Shown here piece by piece: positions 12,036 through 22,630 of a stretch of DNA of 64,000 nt. The notes under the pieces are model-generated. The model searched no databases. It saw only the letters and a program-made list of their open reading frames with translations, and had not been told where the DNA came from. Source of the stretch: Blastomussa wellsi (Eukaryota > Cnidaria > Anthozoa > Scleractinia > Plerogyridae); contig OX393570.1 in assembly GCA_947652115.1 (NCBI GenBank), positions 12,220,615 through 12,284,614 of the forward strand, in the 5' to 3' direction. How positions within the stretch are numbered: position 1 is the first letter of the stretch; every line of letters starts with the position of its first letter. Both the position numbers and the translations under genes were made by a program.

Positions 12036-12872
12036 GGTAGTCCTAAAATCTTAGAAGACAGTCACGTCAAGGCGTATTTGAATGAGCTGCACGAAAAGTA
12101 CGTTCTAGTCCCTGCTGATAAAGCTGGAAACAACATAATTTTTGTTTGCAAGTATTATTACGTGCAAACTCTAATGGAAGAACTTGGAATTAATTCTAGC
12201 ACTACCGTCAACTCTACATATGAAGCTCATGACGTCACAGCTGATGAAGTTAAACGGAACCACACAACAACTTTAGACGACTTATTCAACATCATATTAC
12301 ATCAGAAGGAGAGAAATTTGCCTCAAATGTATTGGATACCTAAGCTTCCCAAAACACCATACAAAGCATGATTTAATTATCTAAATTATTAGATCTAAAT
12401 TAATTACTAATTGCTTCAAACTAGTTAAAAATCGTTGTCATGCTTATTGTAAAACTATTCTACAACGAACAGGTATTATCAGCATGTGGATCATCAACAA
12501 CTCACTGGATGTACTTCGCACAAACAACTTTCGCTAAACAAGTTAAGCACTTGGGACTTTTCAACTCTATATACAAGCCTACCGCACGCCAAACTTCAAC
12601 TTCAACTGCATGATCTACTGGAAAGAGTTTTTAGCACCAGTGGAAAGAATTTCATTGCAACCAATAACTACCACACTTTCTGGACGAATGATAAGAAATC
12701 GTCGAAATACAGTTACTTTTCTTGTAGAGAACTTTGCTGTGCTATTGACTTTCTTATCGACAACATCTACGTCCGTTTCGGAAACTCAGTTTTTCGGCAA
12801 GTTATTGGTATACCGATGGGCACTAACAGTGCGCCTTTATTGGCTGGTCTCTTTCTCCACACTTTCGAGTTA
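12036..12872 (+). pseudogene. Penelope-like element reverse transcriptase relic
   Basis: Two frames make up a Penelope-type reverse transcriptase core. The first (97 codons) has LHEKYVLVPADKAGNNIIFV and PQMYWIPKLPKTPYKA. The second has STWDFSTLYTSLPH (motif A region) and FRQVIGIPMGTNSAPLLAGL (motif B region, the most diagnostic PLE block). The motif C acidic pair lies beyond the breakpoint and is absent. Stops separate the frames around 12371. This block sits exactly where the middle of a LINE should be, so it is an insertion or a template-switch product inside that LINE. Confidence 0.85.
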
Positions 12873-13625
12873 TTTAGTTTCCTCTGGAACAACAAGAAGG
12901 ACAAAATCAAGAGGGAAAGTATTTATGAAGATTACGATGAAGGGGGAATTCGTATGACCGATGTTCACTTAATGTTTAAGGGCTTAAGACTCACCTGGAT
13001 TCAAAGAATCCTGAACCCCGATAGCCATAATTGGAAAATAAAACCAGACTTTTTTCTTTAAAAAACTTGAAGGATTAATGTAACTACGACACCAAGTACT
13101 TAGATCCTAAACTACCTCTTTTCTACAAGGATATTCTAACCTGAAGTTAAATCTCTCTATAACTATGAACAGGAGCAAGAAACAATCCTTTTTAATAACA
13201 AAGCTAATTTAATAGGGGGAAGCCATTCCTTATTCAGGAATGGTTTTCCAAAGGAATCATTTTTATTCAAGACCTCCTTAAGGAAGATGGACAGCTTCTT
13301 TCCTTCCAAGAATTTCAAATGAAATATAACTGTAAAAGAAACAATCCTAAACTAAATTAACTTCCTAAATTTTTACCAGGTAATAAATGCTATTCCTAAA
13401 ATATTATTAACTAGGGCACAAAACCTGGATGTTCCTCCCAAAGAAAACTATTTAGGAAATTATACTAAGATCCAACTAGCTGAAAATGGTGAATTCGATT
13501 TACAGAAAGCAAAAGCAAAAGATTTCTATTGGCTACTAAATAAAAAGGTAAACAAGTCATCCCCTACAGGACCAGCAAAATGGAGTAACAATATGAATTT
13601 CAATTCCGCTGAATGGGGACACAAA
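12873..13625 (+). pseudogene. LINE (Tx1/L1-like) ORF2 3' portion, in frame with PLE upstream
   Basis: After the breakpoint the reading frame continues without a stop as a LINE ORF2 thumb/C-terminal region: SFLWNNKKDKIKRESIYEDY, GGIRMTDVHLMFKGLRLTWI. Frameshifted pieces follow (LIQEWFSKG-like, LLKEDGQLLSFQEFQMKYNC, KDFYWLLNKKVNKSSPTGPA). It ends around 13625 before a tacata microsatellite. The segment matches the same LINE type as the 11280-12030 fragment. Confidence 0.75.
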
Positions 13626-13738
13626 AAAGCCCAATTATTCAGACTCCTTGATTATTGGCTCATACATACATACATACATGCACAACTTTATTTAAACTCA
13701 GATTTAGAGTAGCTCAAAAGAGCTAGTATATCCGTATT

Positions 13739-13816
13739 TGTGTGCTGTGGTGCTAAATTGGCCTGAGCTCAGCCAATAAAGCACATTTCACACAGTTCTA
13801 AACTAGATTTTCATGA
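13739..13816 (+). repeat. Left arm of inverted repeat pair
   Basis: This 78-bp block (tgtgtgctgtggtgc...tttcatga) recurs in inverse orientation at 14925-15000 with minor differences. The two arms delimit about 1.26 kb that may be a non-autonomous DNA transposon. The ORF-like frames between the arms, such as 13914-14246 on the minus strand, match no known family. Confidence 0.65.
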
Positions 13817-14439
13817 AGATTAAGTGAAGTAGGTCAGCCATGAAGCAAGTCCTAGTTTTATGTGCAGACTTGGCTTGGTACTGACTGACTGACTGACTTG
13901 CAGTTGAAGGTCTTTAACCCTTTGAGTGCCAAGCATGCATACAGGCACAGTTAATGATTATGCTCCTTGTACCCCTTGTGATGTCATCAGTTTGCATGTA
14001 AGTGGACTTTTGTGATAAGAATCTGATGAAGCTGGGACAGGTTTTTCCACACTGTCCATTATGAGTATTGAAATCATTCTGACTGTCTAACAGAGCTGAT
14101 GTAAAAACCCCTTCATCGGTTTTGGTGCATAAAAAGGCCCATATACCTATAGTAGATCTCTGCCTGGTCATGCTGATGAGGCCTAACATGGCCAAAACAG
14201 CTGTCCATGGCTGCCACTCCACAGGTAATATGCTGTGTGCACGCATACAGGTTTAGCCAAACAGGAACACATCAACAGGAACACTTATTGTCACTCAACT
14301 GAGTAAAAGTTTGACCCCCCCCCCCCCCAATCAAAATTTCCTGGATCTCCTGCAAAAAAAGTCCAAGTTATGGCTTTGGCAACCAAAGTAAAACTGGTTG
14401 GTGACCCCTACTTTTTTTCATGAACTGATTTTATTTACA

Positions 14440-14614
14440 GGAGGTAAGTTTCTAAAGAAACTGCGGTGCTGCGTCGGTGGGAAGTATAACAGTAACAATA
14501 ACAACAATATAATTTGGTTTTATCAACTGGGTTGATAATGTCAATTGGCCACTCTTGAATCTCTTTACAGTGGCCAATTGACATTATCAACCCAGTTGAT
14601 AAAACCAAATTATA
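14440..14614. mobile_element. Mini Penelope-derived foldback insertion with 14-bp TSD
   Basis: A 175-bp insertion precisely flanked by the direct repeat tgattttatttaca (14426-14439 and 14615-14628). It begins gaggtaagtttc, carries gctgcgtcggtgggaagt, and then folds on itself. The block ttatcaactgggttgataatgtcaattggcca is inverted after a 17-base spacer containing cttgaatctctttac. It ends aaaccaaattata. The sequences match the Penelope tails at 44060-44215. There is no protein; it must have been moved in trans. Confidence 0.85.
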
Positions 14615-14924
14615 TGATTTTATTTACAATTCTCGGCAGATTGTCAAAAAATGAACAAAAAATCATTGCCCACAGGACATCAAATCCTGCCATTTTGCGG
14701 CTGTTAGGCGGGTGTAAATGTGGTCGCTAAATGCGAATTTGTTCTTTAAGGGACCACACCAATTGAATAAATTCAATTTATGGGTCCATTTCAACAACAT
14801 TTGGCTGAGACACGTTCATTTCAAAGGTTTATTTGCAATATTTTTGTGCTTACAGTCACTGTAGCCGTACCCGCTAACGAAGCGCGAGTTTTCAGATTTA
14901 GGATGTTCTTCTGGGCCCAATGTC

Positions 14925-15000
14925 CATGAAAATCTAGTTTAGAACTGTGTGAAATGTGCCTTATTGGCTGAGTTCAGGCTGATTTAGCGCCACGGCACAC
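14925..15000 (-). repeat. Right arm of inverted repeat pair
   Basis: Inverse partner of 13739-13816. Together they could be the terminal repeats of a decayed DNA element that received the mini Penelope insertion at 14440. No clear target duplication is visible. Confidence 0.6.
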
Positions 15001-15061
15001 AAAACCGCATTTAACGTTTAAAAAGGCTGTAAATACAATAATTTATATTTTTTTAATTTAG

Positions 15062-15136
15062 ATTCTGGCTATGCTTGGAGAGCAGTTTATGGTTGGAAGT
15101 GAGGTTTGTGGTGCAGTGATTTCTGTACGCTTTCAG
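15062..15136 (+). CDS. EIF4E2: eIF4E2 (4EHP), exon 4 of 6 seen
   Basis: A phase-0 exon of 25 residues, ILAMLGEQFMVGSEVCGAVI followed by SVRFQ, between a ttttttaatttag acceptor and a gtatgc donor. It is the conserved helix and strand after the RCWENL block. Confidence 0.95.
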
Positions 15137-15624
15137 GTATGCCTGTACTGACTGATTAGCAATTTCTAAGTTTTGCGTGATTGTGTTATTAAGGCAGGGG
15201 TGCACCTTAAGGCTGCTTTTATACCGTTTAACATGGGCTTAGGTCAAATATCTTGTTCGTGCTTCAAGCAATGCAAAATCTGTATGCTCATTTCATGAAT
15301 CTATGTTTTGGGGTTCTCTGTAAAATTTTGGGTGATTTTTGAGCATTCTTGGAAAGAGGTATTTTGTTCTCAAAGGATGAGTAAAATTTCAGAAAATATA
15401 AAACCTTGAAGATTTGATGTAGTTTTGGAATTTAAATTGGAAATTGGAAGATGTAGATGGACACTAAATAGTCCCCTACCGACCTGAGGTGCTCTATTGG
15501 TGGGGTCAACTGTCTGGTGGTGTTCCAAACCAATTTTTCTCTTTTCAATTCCTTATTAAAGGGAGCCTCGGCTCTTAAAACAAGTTGACTTTAGGTTGTT
15601 TAAACAAGTGTCTAAATTACAAAT

Positions 15625-16771
15625 TGCTGAAGACTGGGTTCAACTGGAATGCAAATTAGATTAGGAATCACATGTGATCATCATGTGATGTGACAATAGG
15701 TTTTTCCACTTGGAAGCGTAGTCTTTGTCGCACGGTAACTTGAACTAAACTGAGCGGGAAAAGCTCTGAAACTCGGGGGAAAATTAGCTTTGAGAGACAC
15801 CACTTGCCTACGGGAACGGAATTTCGTCACAAATTCCTAGTACACGGAGATCTAACTTCTGGTCTTCTTACGATTGTCAAGGAATAGGCATAACTTGGGT
15901 CCAACAGTAGTTTATTGCTCCAAGGTTGTAATCGTCGATGTAATCGGCTAAACGTTACAAGATCAACTACTTATATATGATTTCCACAGTACAAAGTATA
16001 TGTCCTAAGTAAATACAACCAGGCGTGAAACAAAAGAGCTAAAAGATTGACAAGTAAGAAACTCCTCCCCTTGAAAGGAAAGTGATGCAATATGAATATC
16101 CGACAAAGAAATTAACTATCAGCTGAGTTGTACAAGTACAAGGTATAACATTAGTCAGCAAATCTAACAAAGAAATAATCTGGCAATGTACAATGTTCAC
16201 CATGACTCAGATCTAACAAGGCAGGTGTACAAGTATAACCACAATGCGTTCAAAGTACAAGGTACATCATGACTAATCAAAAATGCCAAGCAAAGGTACG
16301 ACAATCAACCAAAATAGTACTGACAACCACAAGACGTTCGACCCTGTTTCCGATAAATTACTGTTGGTTTTTTGCGGCTGATAGGATCGCACTACTTTTA
16401 ATCGTAAGTTACCGAATTAGCGAAATACATATACCACGAATAATCTACGTTAGCGAGCAAAGATAAGCGATTACTATGGACAAATCTAAGTTACCGAGTG
16501 AAGAGAACGCGAGCAAGATAACAATAATAATGCATGCAATCAAAATGTGAATAAGTGTCGACTTAAATCTATTTGTCTTCCATTTTCTGACTCTAATCTG
16601 ATCTCTTATTAACGGGGTATTTCTACTGTCGCAGTGATCACTGATGTCAATTTTTTTTTTGTGAAACAAACAACCTGTATTTCCACTGCCGTGAGAAGGG
16701 ACTTATTAAATCTGTTTAGTTTACAAGCTAAGTGAATTTTGTTGGGTAGACATTTGGAGGCATTCCCGACA
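15625..16771 (+). repeat. 5' LTR of BEL/Pao element (with internal insertion)
   Basis: It starts tgctgaagac and ends cattcccgaca, followed by a primer-binding-site-like tggctcctccgacggga. It matches the 3' LTR (22053-22235) over its two ends. The middle is expanded by a foreign insert of about 953 bp (15681-16633) flanked by the 7-bp repeat gtgatca (15674-15680 and 16634-16640). Host sequence outside the LTRs shares aaat or aaatt on both sides, a probable 4-5 bp target duplication. Confidence 0.75.
15681..16633. mobile_element. Unclassified 0.95-kb insertion in the BEL 5' LTR
   Basis: This sequence is absent from the 3' LTR and bounded by a perfect 7-bp direct repeat gtgatca. I see no terminal inverted repeats and no convincing ORF. 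It could be a solo LTR or a SINE-like insertion. Confidence 0.5.
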
Positions 16772-16849
16772 AAAAGTGGCTCCTCCGACGGGACGTGAGA
16801 ATCTTCGAAAAAACAGAAAAGAGCCGAAAACTACATAGAACTGAACCAA

Positions 16850-18010
16850 AATGGATGCTGCGAACCGGGATCTTGCGACGAGACTGACTTAACTACAAAT
16901 AACTAGGGACAAAACCGAAGTTATACTAACGACTTAAATGCCAACCGTATCAAAAGGCATAAGGAAGCGCTGCATGCAATTGTCAGCTCGGTTGAAAAGT
17001 GAAAGCGAAAAGTCGAAGAGCTAAAAATTGCCGCCAGGGAAGAAATTGCCGACATTAGAACGTAGTGTGACCAAGTTGAAGCGGATATAGCGGCAAAACA
17101 CAAGTCACGTGGGAGATGGGAAACAAGGCGTTCGTTCCCCGCTTTTCCTCTTCCGCTCGCTTCGCTCGCGTATTTCTTCGCGCTCCCCTCTATCAGGCCA
17201 GCGCAGCAAAACTACCGAAGCTCTTAATTACAAAGTTTAATTGACACTAACCTCGATTGGACAAGGTTTTGAGGCCAATTCACCGAAGGAATCGACATTT
17301 TCTTATCTCAAGGAATTTGTTACACCTACAGTCAGGAAAAGTATCAACGGGTTGCCGTTCATCGCTGATGGCTACGAAAAGGCGAAAGCCCTTTTGTGCG
17401 AGCATTATGGTATTCCTAGCGAAGTGGAGAAAGCCTATGTGAGAGATATCTTGGATTTACCAAAGATTAGCGGAAATCAGCTTCGAAAAATACATCAGCT
17501 TTCCTAACGGTTGTTGTATGATGTTCAGTCGCTCTAGACCATGGGAAAGTCACGGAAATGTAGTCCTCACAATGGATAAACTGTCTGGAATTCGTGGAGA
17601 TTTCGTTAGGAACTATGATGACTGGCAAGGCTGGGATTTTTTTCAACTGTGTGATGCTTAAGTCGTAGAATCGCAGAAATCCCGTCGACTCCCATTCACC
17701 TGATTCGCAAATATGTGATCGCTCACCCTTACGTGTTAACAACACGTGACATCAAGAAGCCGAAAGGCGTGTTTGCGTGTATTGTGAAGGTGCCTCGCAC
17801 AAATGCGCTGACTTTCCGCGAGTAACTACTCTTGATGGCAGGAAGAAAATTCTGGCACAGAAAGGACTTTGCTTTAACTGTACTGGCCCTAAACACAGGG
17901 CGGCCGAATGTTCTAGTAAGATGTCGTGTTATTTCTGTTCTTTCTGCACTGATCAACAGCCCAAGGGAGAGAGTATTATGTCTTCTCTTCACGGTGGCAA
18001 AGTTTTTTTA
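16850..18010 (+). pseudogene. BEL/Pao Gag (DUF1759-type capsid and zinc knuckles)
   Basis: The Gag region of a BEL/Pao retrotransposon in several frames. An N-terminal start (MDAANRDLATRLT) is followed by coiled-coil remains. The capsid part around 17257-17510 (LKEFVTPTVRKSINGLPF, GYEKAKALLCEHYG, LDLPKISGNQLRKIH) is the DUF1759 signature. Zinc knuckles follow at about 17777-17940 (CVYCEGASHKCADF, CFNCTGPKHRAAEC, C-x2-C...H...C). Multiple stops and frameshifts lie at about 16905, 17500 and 17740. The patch 17105-17215 may be a small insertion. Gag would form virus-like particles; this copy cannot. Confidence 0.8.
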
Positions 18011-18014
18011 ACTT

Positions 18015-18275
18015 GTAGTGGTTAGAGTCGGTGGAATTGAGTTTCGTGCATTGTTAGATTCTGGTGCATCAAGTTTAATGCCTCTTCTGAGCTGTTAGGC
18101 ATGCTGGGAAAGCAGCTACCAGAGATCAAGCTTATGGCTTCTACTACAGCAAGAATGGAGATTCATAAGACCACTGTTTCGTCAAAGTGTGGGGATTACA
18201 AGTTGGAAGCCAATCTCACCAAAGTCAACCGAGGAGAGTTACTCAGCCTGGAAAATCCTCGATATGAAAAGTTGA
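18015..18275 (+). pseudogene. BEL/Pao aspartic protease relic
   Basis: After the zinc knuckles the frame reads RVGGIEFRALLDSGASS, with the D-S-G aspartic protease active-site triad. A C-terminal stretch follows (LGKQLPEIKLMASTTARMEI, KLEANLTKVNRGELL) and ends in LENPRYEKLM, the linker before the reverse transcriptase. The element is interrupted at about 18275 by unrelated sequence and resumes at about 19640. Confidence 0.7.
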
Positions 18276-19208
18276 TGAAAACTTCTCAAACTCATTCAAT
18301 TCAATTCTTTATTCACACTATCCAAGGCATTCATACACTATTTATATCAAAAACAAAAAAAAAAACGAACATAGAAAATCATAACTGTGCCCGTGGTTTG
18401 GATACCCGATCTTAATAGACAATATTCATATTCTCCTACGAACATGCAAAAAGATTTAGTAGGAGTGATCGAGAATATTCACAGATTAATTGATCTGACA
18501 GGAGATTGCGAGTCAGTCGGGAGTCAATATCCCCAATCTGCAGCAAAATACTTTTTAACAATTTTTTCAAAAACTGATTCTGTTTAGTATTTGATGACCA
18601 TGTGATTTCGTTTCCACCAAAAGGGGGAAATACTGGAAAAACTACAAGTAAATATATTTCTCACTCGCCGGCACATTTCTTTGAACGCTAAACTGACCAA
18701 AACTTCCACATTCGCGTTGAGCCAAAAACATAAAACCTTCAGTCCAAAAACAAGCTTTTCATTTTACTTTAGCGATAGTGGTGTCCATAGTTTGAAGATC
18801 ATTTAATTTTCTTCCTGCAAAAAATGTCTAAGTTAACAGAATTGCAAATAGTAGAAAGTAAACAACTTGTGCGCGTGACGAGTATGAGTAGCCATTCGAG
18901 CCTTCTCTGTCACTCCTGCCACATTTTTTGCATTTTTGTTTAACACTGGTATTCCTCTTGCCTGTAGATCACTTGTAAGCTCCAAAACATTGAAGCATTT
19001 AATGCTGTCTTGGTTTTCCGGCATCCAAGCTGTAATTTTCCTCATGTTTCTTTGTATTTCCGAGCGAAGTTCCCCGCATTAGCCTTGCATTCATGTTCAG
19101 AAGGCTCTCGCCCCAGGGCCGTCGGGGAATACGAATATTGTCTATTGGCATAGATTTTGACGATTTTATTTCTCCGTTTACTCCTTAGTTTTTGTTTCGA
19201 TTGAGAAG

Positions 19209-19274
19209 ATATATCAAACACTCGAGACAGTGTTTCATCGGCTATCCAAACACCTCGAGGTTTGTTAAAAATAG

Positions 19275-19319
<45 letters not shown>

Positions 19320-19620
19320 GTATAACGATATAATTTGGTTTTATCAACTGGGTTGATAATGTCAATTGGCCACCGAAAAGAGATTCAAGAGCTGAAGTTT
19401 CGAGCGTTAGCCCTTCGTCGGAGCGGTTCGCTCAGAAGAAGGGCAAACGCTCGAAACGTCAGCTTTTGAATCTCTTTACGGTGGCCAATTGACATCATCA
19501 ACCCAGTTGATAAAACCAAATTATTTTGTTAAAAATACTCCGCTGCGCGTCGTATTGTAAACTCTATTCTCGGTGTTTGGATACCCCGATAAAACACTGT
19601 CTCTTGTGTTTGATATATTA
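19209..19620. mobile_element. MITE with about 45-bp terminal inverted repeats
   Basis: atatatcaaacac...gagacagtgttt...tatccaaacacc at 19209-19255 is inverted at 19571-19620. Removing the Penelope-derived insert (19274-19524) and its target duplication leaves a compact miniature element of roughly 150 bp. No transposase. Confidence 0.65.
19274..19524. mobile_element. Head-to-head hammerhead-motif mini element, 13-bp TSD
   Basis: A 251-bp insertion flanked by perfect tttgttaaaaata repeats (19261-19273 and 19525-19537). It starts gagggggtaagtttc and ends aaaccaaattat. Its two halves are inverted: ttatcaactgggttgata...ggccac, then the complement after a short centre. Each half carries a hammerhead-like core. 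On the minus strand, gacgaagggctaacgctcg lies at 19400-19418 next to gaaact. On the plus strand, agaagaagggcaaacgctcg lies next to gaaacgtc. It is the most complete member of the mini-Penelope family in the window. Confidence 0.8.
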
Positions 19621-19639
19621 CTTACTCCAAACCTTTTCT

Positions 19640-20990
19640 TCCAGTTCATGTCATTTTGGGCGCTGGGGTGCTCACGCGAATCAAAACTGACACTCGACCA
19701 CGGATTGTTAACCAGGGAGAACCTGTAGCTGAATGCACCAAGTTTGGATGGATCATTCTTTCCCCAGGGGGGGGAAATTTATACAACACACATGCTCCTC
19801 ACACAGACCAGTCAGGTGGATTATTGGGAACTATGCAATTTAGATGTGTTGGGAGTTGCTGATACACCACAGCATATGCAGTAGCTGAACTACGGAAAAG
19901 CATCTATGTGGATGACTTAGTAAGTGGAAACGTGACAGTAGAAACCGCAAAGGAAATGAAGGAACAAGCCATCGAGATTTTTGAAGATGCAACCTTCACA
20001 TTACACAAATGGCAGTCAAATCCTGTCCTGCTAGTGGATAAAGAGGGAACTTTTGCTAAGCAGCAGCTTGTGAAACCCCATGCAGGAGGATCGAGTCTAC
20101 TTGGATTGGGATGGGACAACAACAACAACAAGGAACGTTATGAGATACTTGTATCGTTTTTTGAGAGGTGTTCTTCACAACCTTGAAAATATTGATCACC
20201 CCCTCGGATTGTCTTGTCAGTTGCTCTTGTCAGAAAGTGTCTGTATCGTGATGTGTGTTGTGAAAAGTTGGCATGGGATGCTGAGTTGACGTGCAGTCTG
20301 AAACTCAAGTGGCAAAGGTGGAAGCAGAGCCTACCCAAAGAGATAGCTGTTACACGTGCCCTAGCAGAGTACATGGAGGCCATCCAAGCCATTCAGTTGC
20401 ACGGCTTTGGTGATGCAAGCAGGTATGGTGTGGGTGCAATAGTGTATGCAGTTGAGAAGCAAGAACCGGGCATTAATCAGCGGCTTATAGCAGCAAAGGC
20501 CAGGCTATCCAAACAGGGTTTATTTAATTCCCCAACTAGAGTTAATCTCAGCTCATATGGTGATAAATTTGTTGCAGAATGTGAAGTTTGCTCTGGAGGG
20601 ATTGCCTGTGACAGAATTAAATGGATGGCTAGATAACATGGTTGCTCTGTTTTGGATAAATGGTGGTGGACAATACAAACAATTTGTGGAAGATTCGTGC
20701 CCAGCCAGAGATTACCGTTACATGGAGGAGGGTCCCTACCCAAGAAAACCTGGCTGATCTTGCAAGTAGGGGTGATGATGTTCAGTTTCATGATATGTGG
20801 TGGCATGGTCCAGAGTGGGTGGCAGACTGTGAAAACTGGCCAAGTGATCAGGTAATCCAACCCTTTGTCGAAAGTTCAGCCAAAGCCAAAGCTACCAATG
20901 AATTATTTACGCTTTCTTTGGATGTCAATGATAGGCTGGATGGTGTTCTTGAAAAGTTTGAACAGAACAAAGCTATTACCATTTGTGCGT
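19640..20990 (+). pseudogene. BEL/Pao reverse transcriptase and RNase H region
   Basis: It resumes with VHVILGAGVLTRIKTDTRP and AECTKFGWIILSPG (BEL-specific linker). It then jumps to AELRKSIYVDDLVSGNVTVE, the reverse transcriptase catalytic Y-V-D-D, and FEDATFTLHKWQSN. Further pieces give WQRWKQSLPKEIAVTRAL, IQLHGFGDASRYGVGAIVYA (RNase H / Pao-specific domain) and MVALFWINGGGQYKQFVED with a matching PTQENLADLASRG. The palm N-terminal half is missing and at least five frame breaks are present. In a live element this enzyme would copy the RNA genome into cDNA in cytoplasmic particles. Confidence 0.8.
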
Positions 20991-21009
20991 GGATTTAAAG
21001 GTTCCTGCA

Positions 21010-21934
21010 CAATTTGCAATGTCCTAACCAGAAATTGAGTGCCCTCTGACAACTGAAGAGGTAAAGAACCAGCACATGTTCTGGGCGAAGAGATGCCAAC
21101 AAAGTTGTGACCTGCTACCTAATCAGAAAGGGATTCTGGAATGCGGTGGCGGGATACAGGAGGTGTATCCCATTTTTCTCCCAGACTAACACCTGTATAC
21201 GCAGAAGTCAGTGCATTGCGAACATCTCCCCACTCTCCATGGCGGAGTTGGATTTTCAATGAAAAGTGTGACACCACTGGGTACCACGCCTGAGAAAGTT
21301 AGCCAAGTGAACTGTTCGAGCATGCCATTGTTGCCAAAGGTTTCAAGCAAGAGCAGCAGCCAATCCACCCCCTGGTCTTCCGATGGATCGTATGCAAGGT
21401 TCACAGCTATTTCAAGTGGTTGGAGTCGATTATGCTGGACCGATCAAATACAGTCACAGAAAACATGGGAAAGTGGAAGCTAAAGCATATATTGTGTTAT
21501 ATGCATGTTCCCTGTGTTGTGCGTTATACTTGGATTTAGTGGCCTCACTAGAAACCACTCAATGGAGTACTAGAAAAGGAAGACCAGGAAATATCTATTC
21601 AGATAATGGACAGAGGTGGCTAAGAAAAGCCGTGTGTGACGAGAAGTTCAACAAATTCCTTGCTGAGAATGAAATCATCTGGCAGTTCAACCTTCGCAAG
21701 TGCAAGGACGTAGTATGGAAGAGGTGTACCTTTATCCATTGGAACTTTCTTCCAACTCAGTTGTCCGTGAACCCACCACTGCTCTTAACGTCGAAGCGCG
21801 TGTATTCCGACCAAGGAGACAGGCATCTCTACAGGCAGAGGGAAGAATCTGTCAGATTGCTGAATCCAAGGAAGATTCAGGATATCTTGAACAGTGAGAC
21901 ATTGTTAACATGGAATCATGAGCTGCACTCTTGA
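21010..21934 (+). pseudogene. BEL/Pao integrase relic
   Basis: An H2C2 zinc-binding remnant (TEEVKNQHMFWAKR-like) is followed by LFQVVGVDYAGPIKYSHRKH with the first catalytic Asp and GNIYSDNGQRWLRKAV with the second. After a frame change near 21680 a C-terminal domain (RVYSDQGDRHLYRQREESV-like) ends in a stop at 21934. The third acidic catalytic position is not recognisable. A purine tract ggggggagag at 22043-22052 precedes the 3' LTR. Confidence 0.75.
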
Positions 21935-22052
21935 ATTTTTAGGGTTCTATTAGTAACTGTCGTGAACATTTTGTACTATCTGCTGATGATAATGCCCAGT
22001 CTCCTTAGTTAAGTATAACATATCTCTCCTTCGGAGTGATATGGGGGGAGAG

Positions 22053-22235
22053 TGTCGAAGAGTGGGTTGGAATGGTATGCAAATTAGATTAGGAATCACA
22101 TGTGATCACTTATGTGAATTTTTTGTGAAGCAAACAACCTGTATTTCAACCGCCGTGAGAAGGGACTTGTTACATCTGTTTAGTTTACAAGTGAAGTGAA
22201 TTTTGTTGGGCAGACAATTGGAGGCATTCCCGACA
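22053..22235 (+). repeat. 3' LTR of BEL/Pao element
   Basis: 183 bp, starting tgtcgaagagtggg after a purine tract and ending cattcccgaca. It aligns with both ends of the 5' LTR. The differences are numerous enough to indicate an old insertion. Confidence 0.75.
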
Positions 22236-22630
22236 AAATTTTACTGGACAAGGGAGACACAAAGTTTCATAATGATAAAAAACGGAAAAGATTATCGGTC
22301 ATTATCGCCTTTAAAATTCCTGTGGGCCGCCATATTGGATTTTATGGCATCATCGCGTTGTCTTTGTTGTTGTTAATGAGAGGTTCTTTTGTATGAAGCA
22401 ATGGGACAACGCACTGTCGTCATAAAATCCTAACTGGCAGTGGGCGGGAAATTTTTCCTCGTCCGGAAAAAATTGACATTCAGACACTATTTTAGACAAC
22501 TTAGATTAACTTGTTTCAAGAGCCGAGGTTCCCTTTAAAATTTCATTCAAATTCATATGTTTCCCCACCTTAACAGAAGTTTAACAATAAGCTTGGACTT
22601 CTCATTTTTGATCTAAACCCATGGTATACA

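Larger units (their letters stand above)
18276..19640. other. Foreign sequence inserted in BEL pol
   Basis: About 1.36 kb interrupts the BEL polyprotein between protease and reverse transcriptase. It includes an unidentified A-rich stretch, a short minus-strand frame (18833-19045, family unknown) and, at its right end, a MITE that itself carries a mini Penelope insertion. Part of the N-terminal BEL reverse transcriptase appears deleted. Confidence 0.6.
15560..22534. mobile_element. Kolobok-like TTAA element, split by a BEL/Pao insertion
   Basis: A terminal inverted repeat of about 60 bp starts agggagcctcggctctt at 15560. Its complement ends aagagccgaggttccct at 22534. Both sides are flanked by TTAA (15556-15559 and 22535-22538), the target site of Kolobok and piggyBac elements. 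The AGGG ends fit Kolobok better. Without the inserted BEL element it would be about 360 bp, so it is non-autonomous. The inner part is 22240-22500. Confidence 0.75.

Noticed and set aside
13914..14246. 110-codon minus-strand ORF
   Set aside because: Lies between inverted repeat arms, no recognisable motif, composition like surrounding intron.
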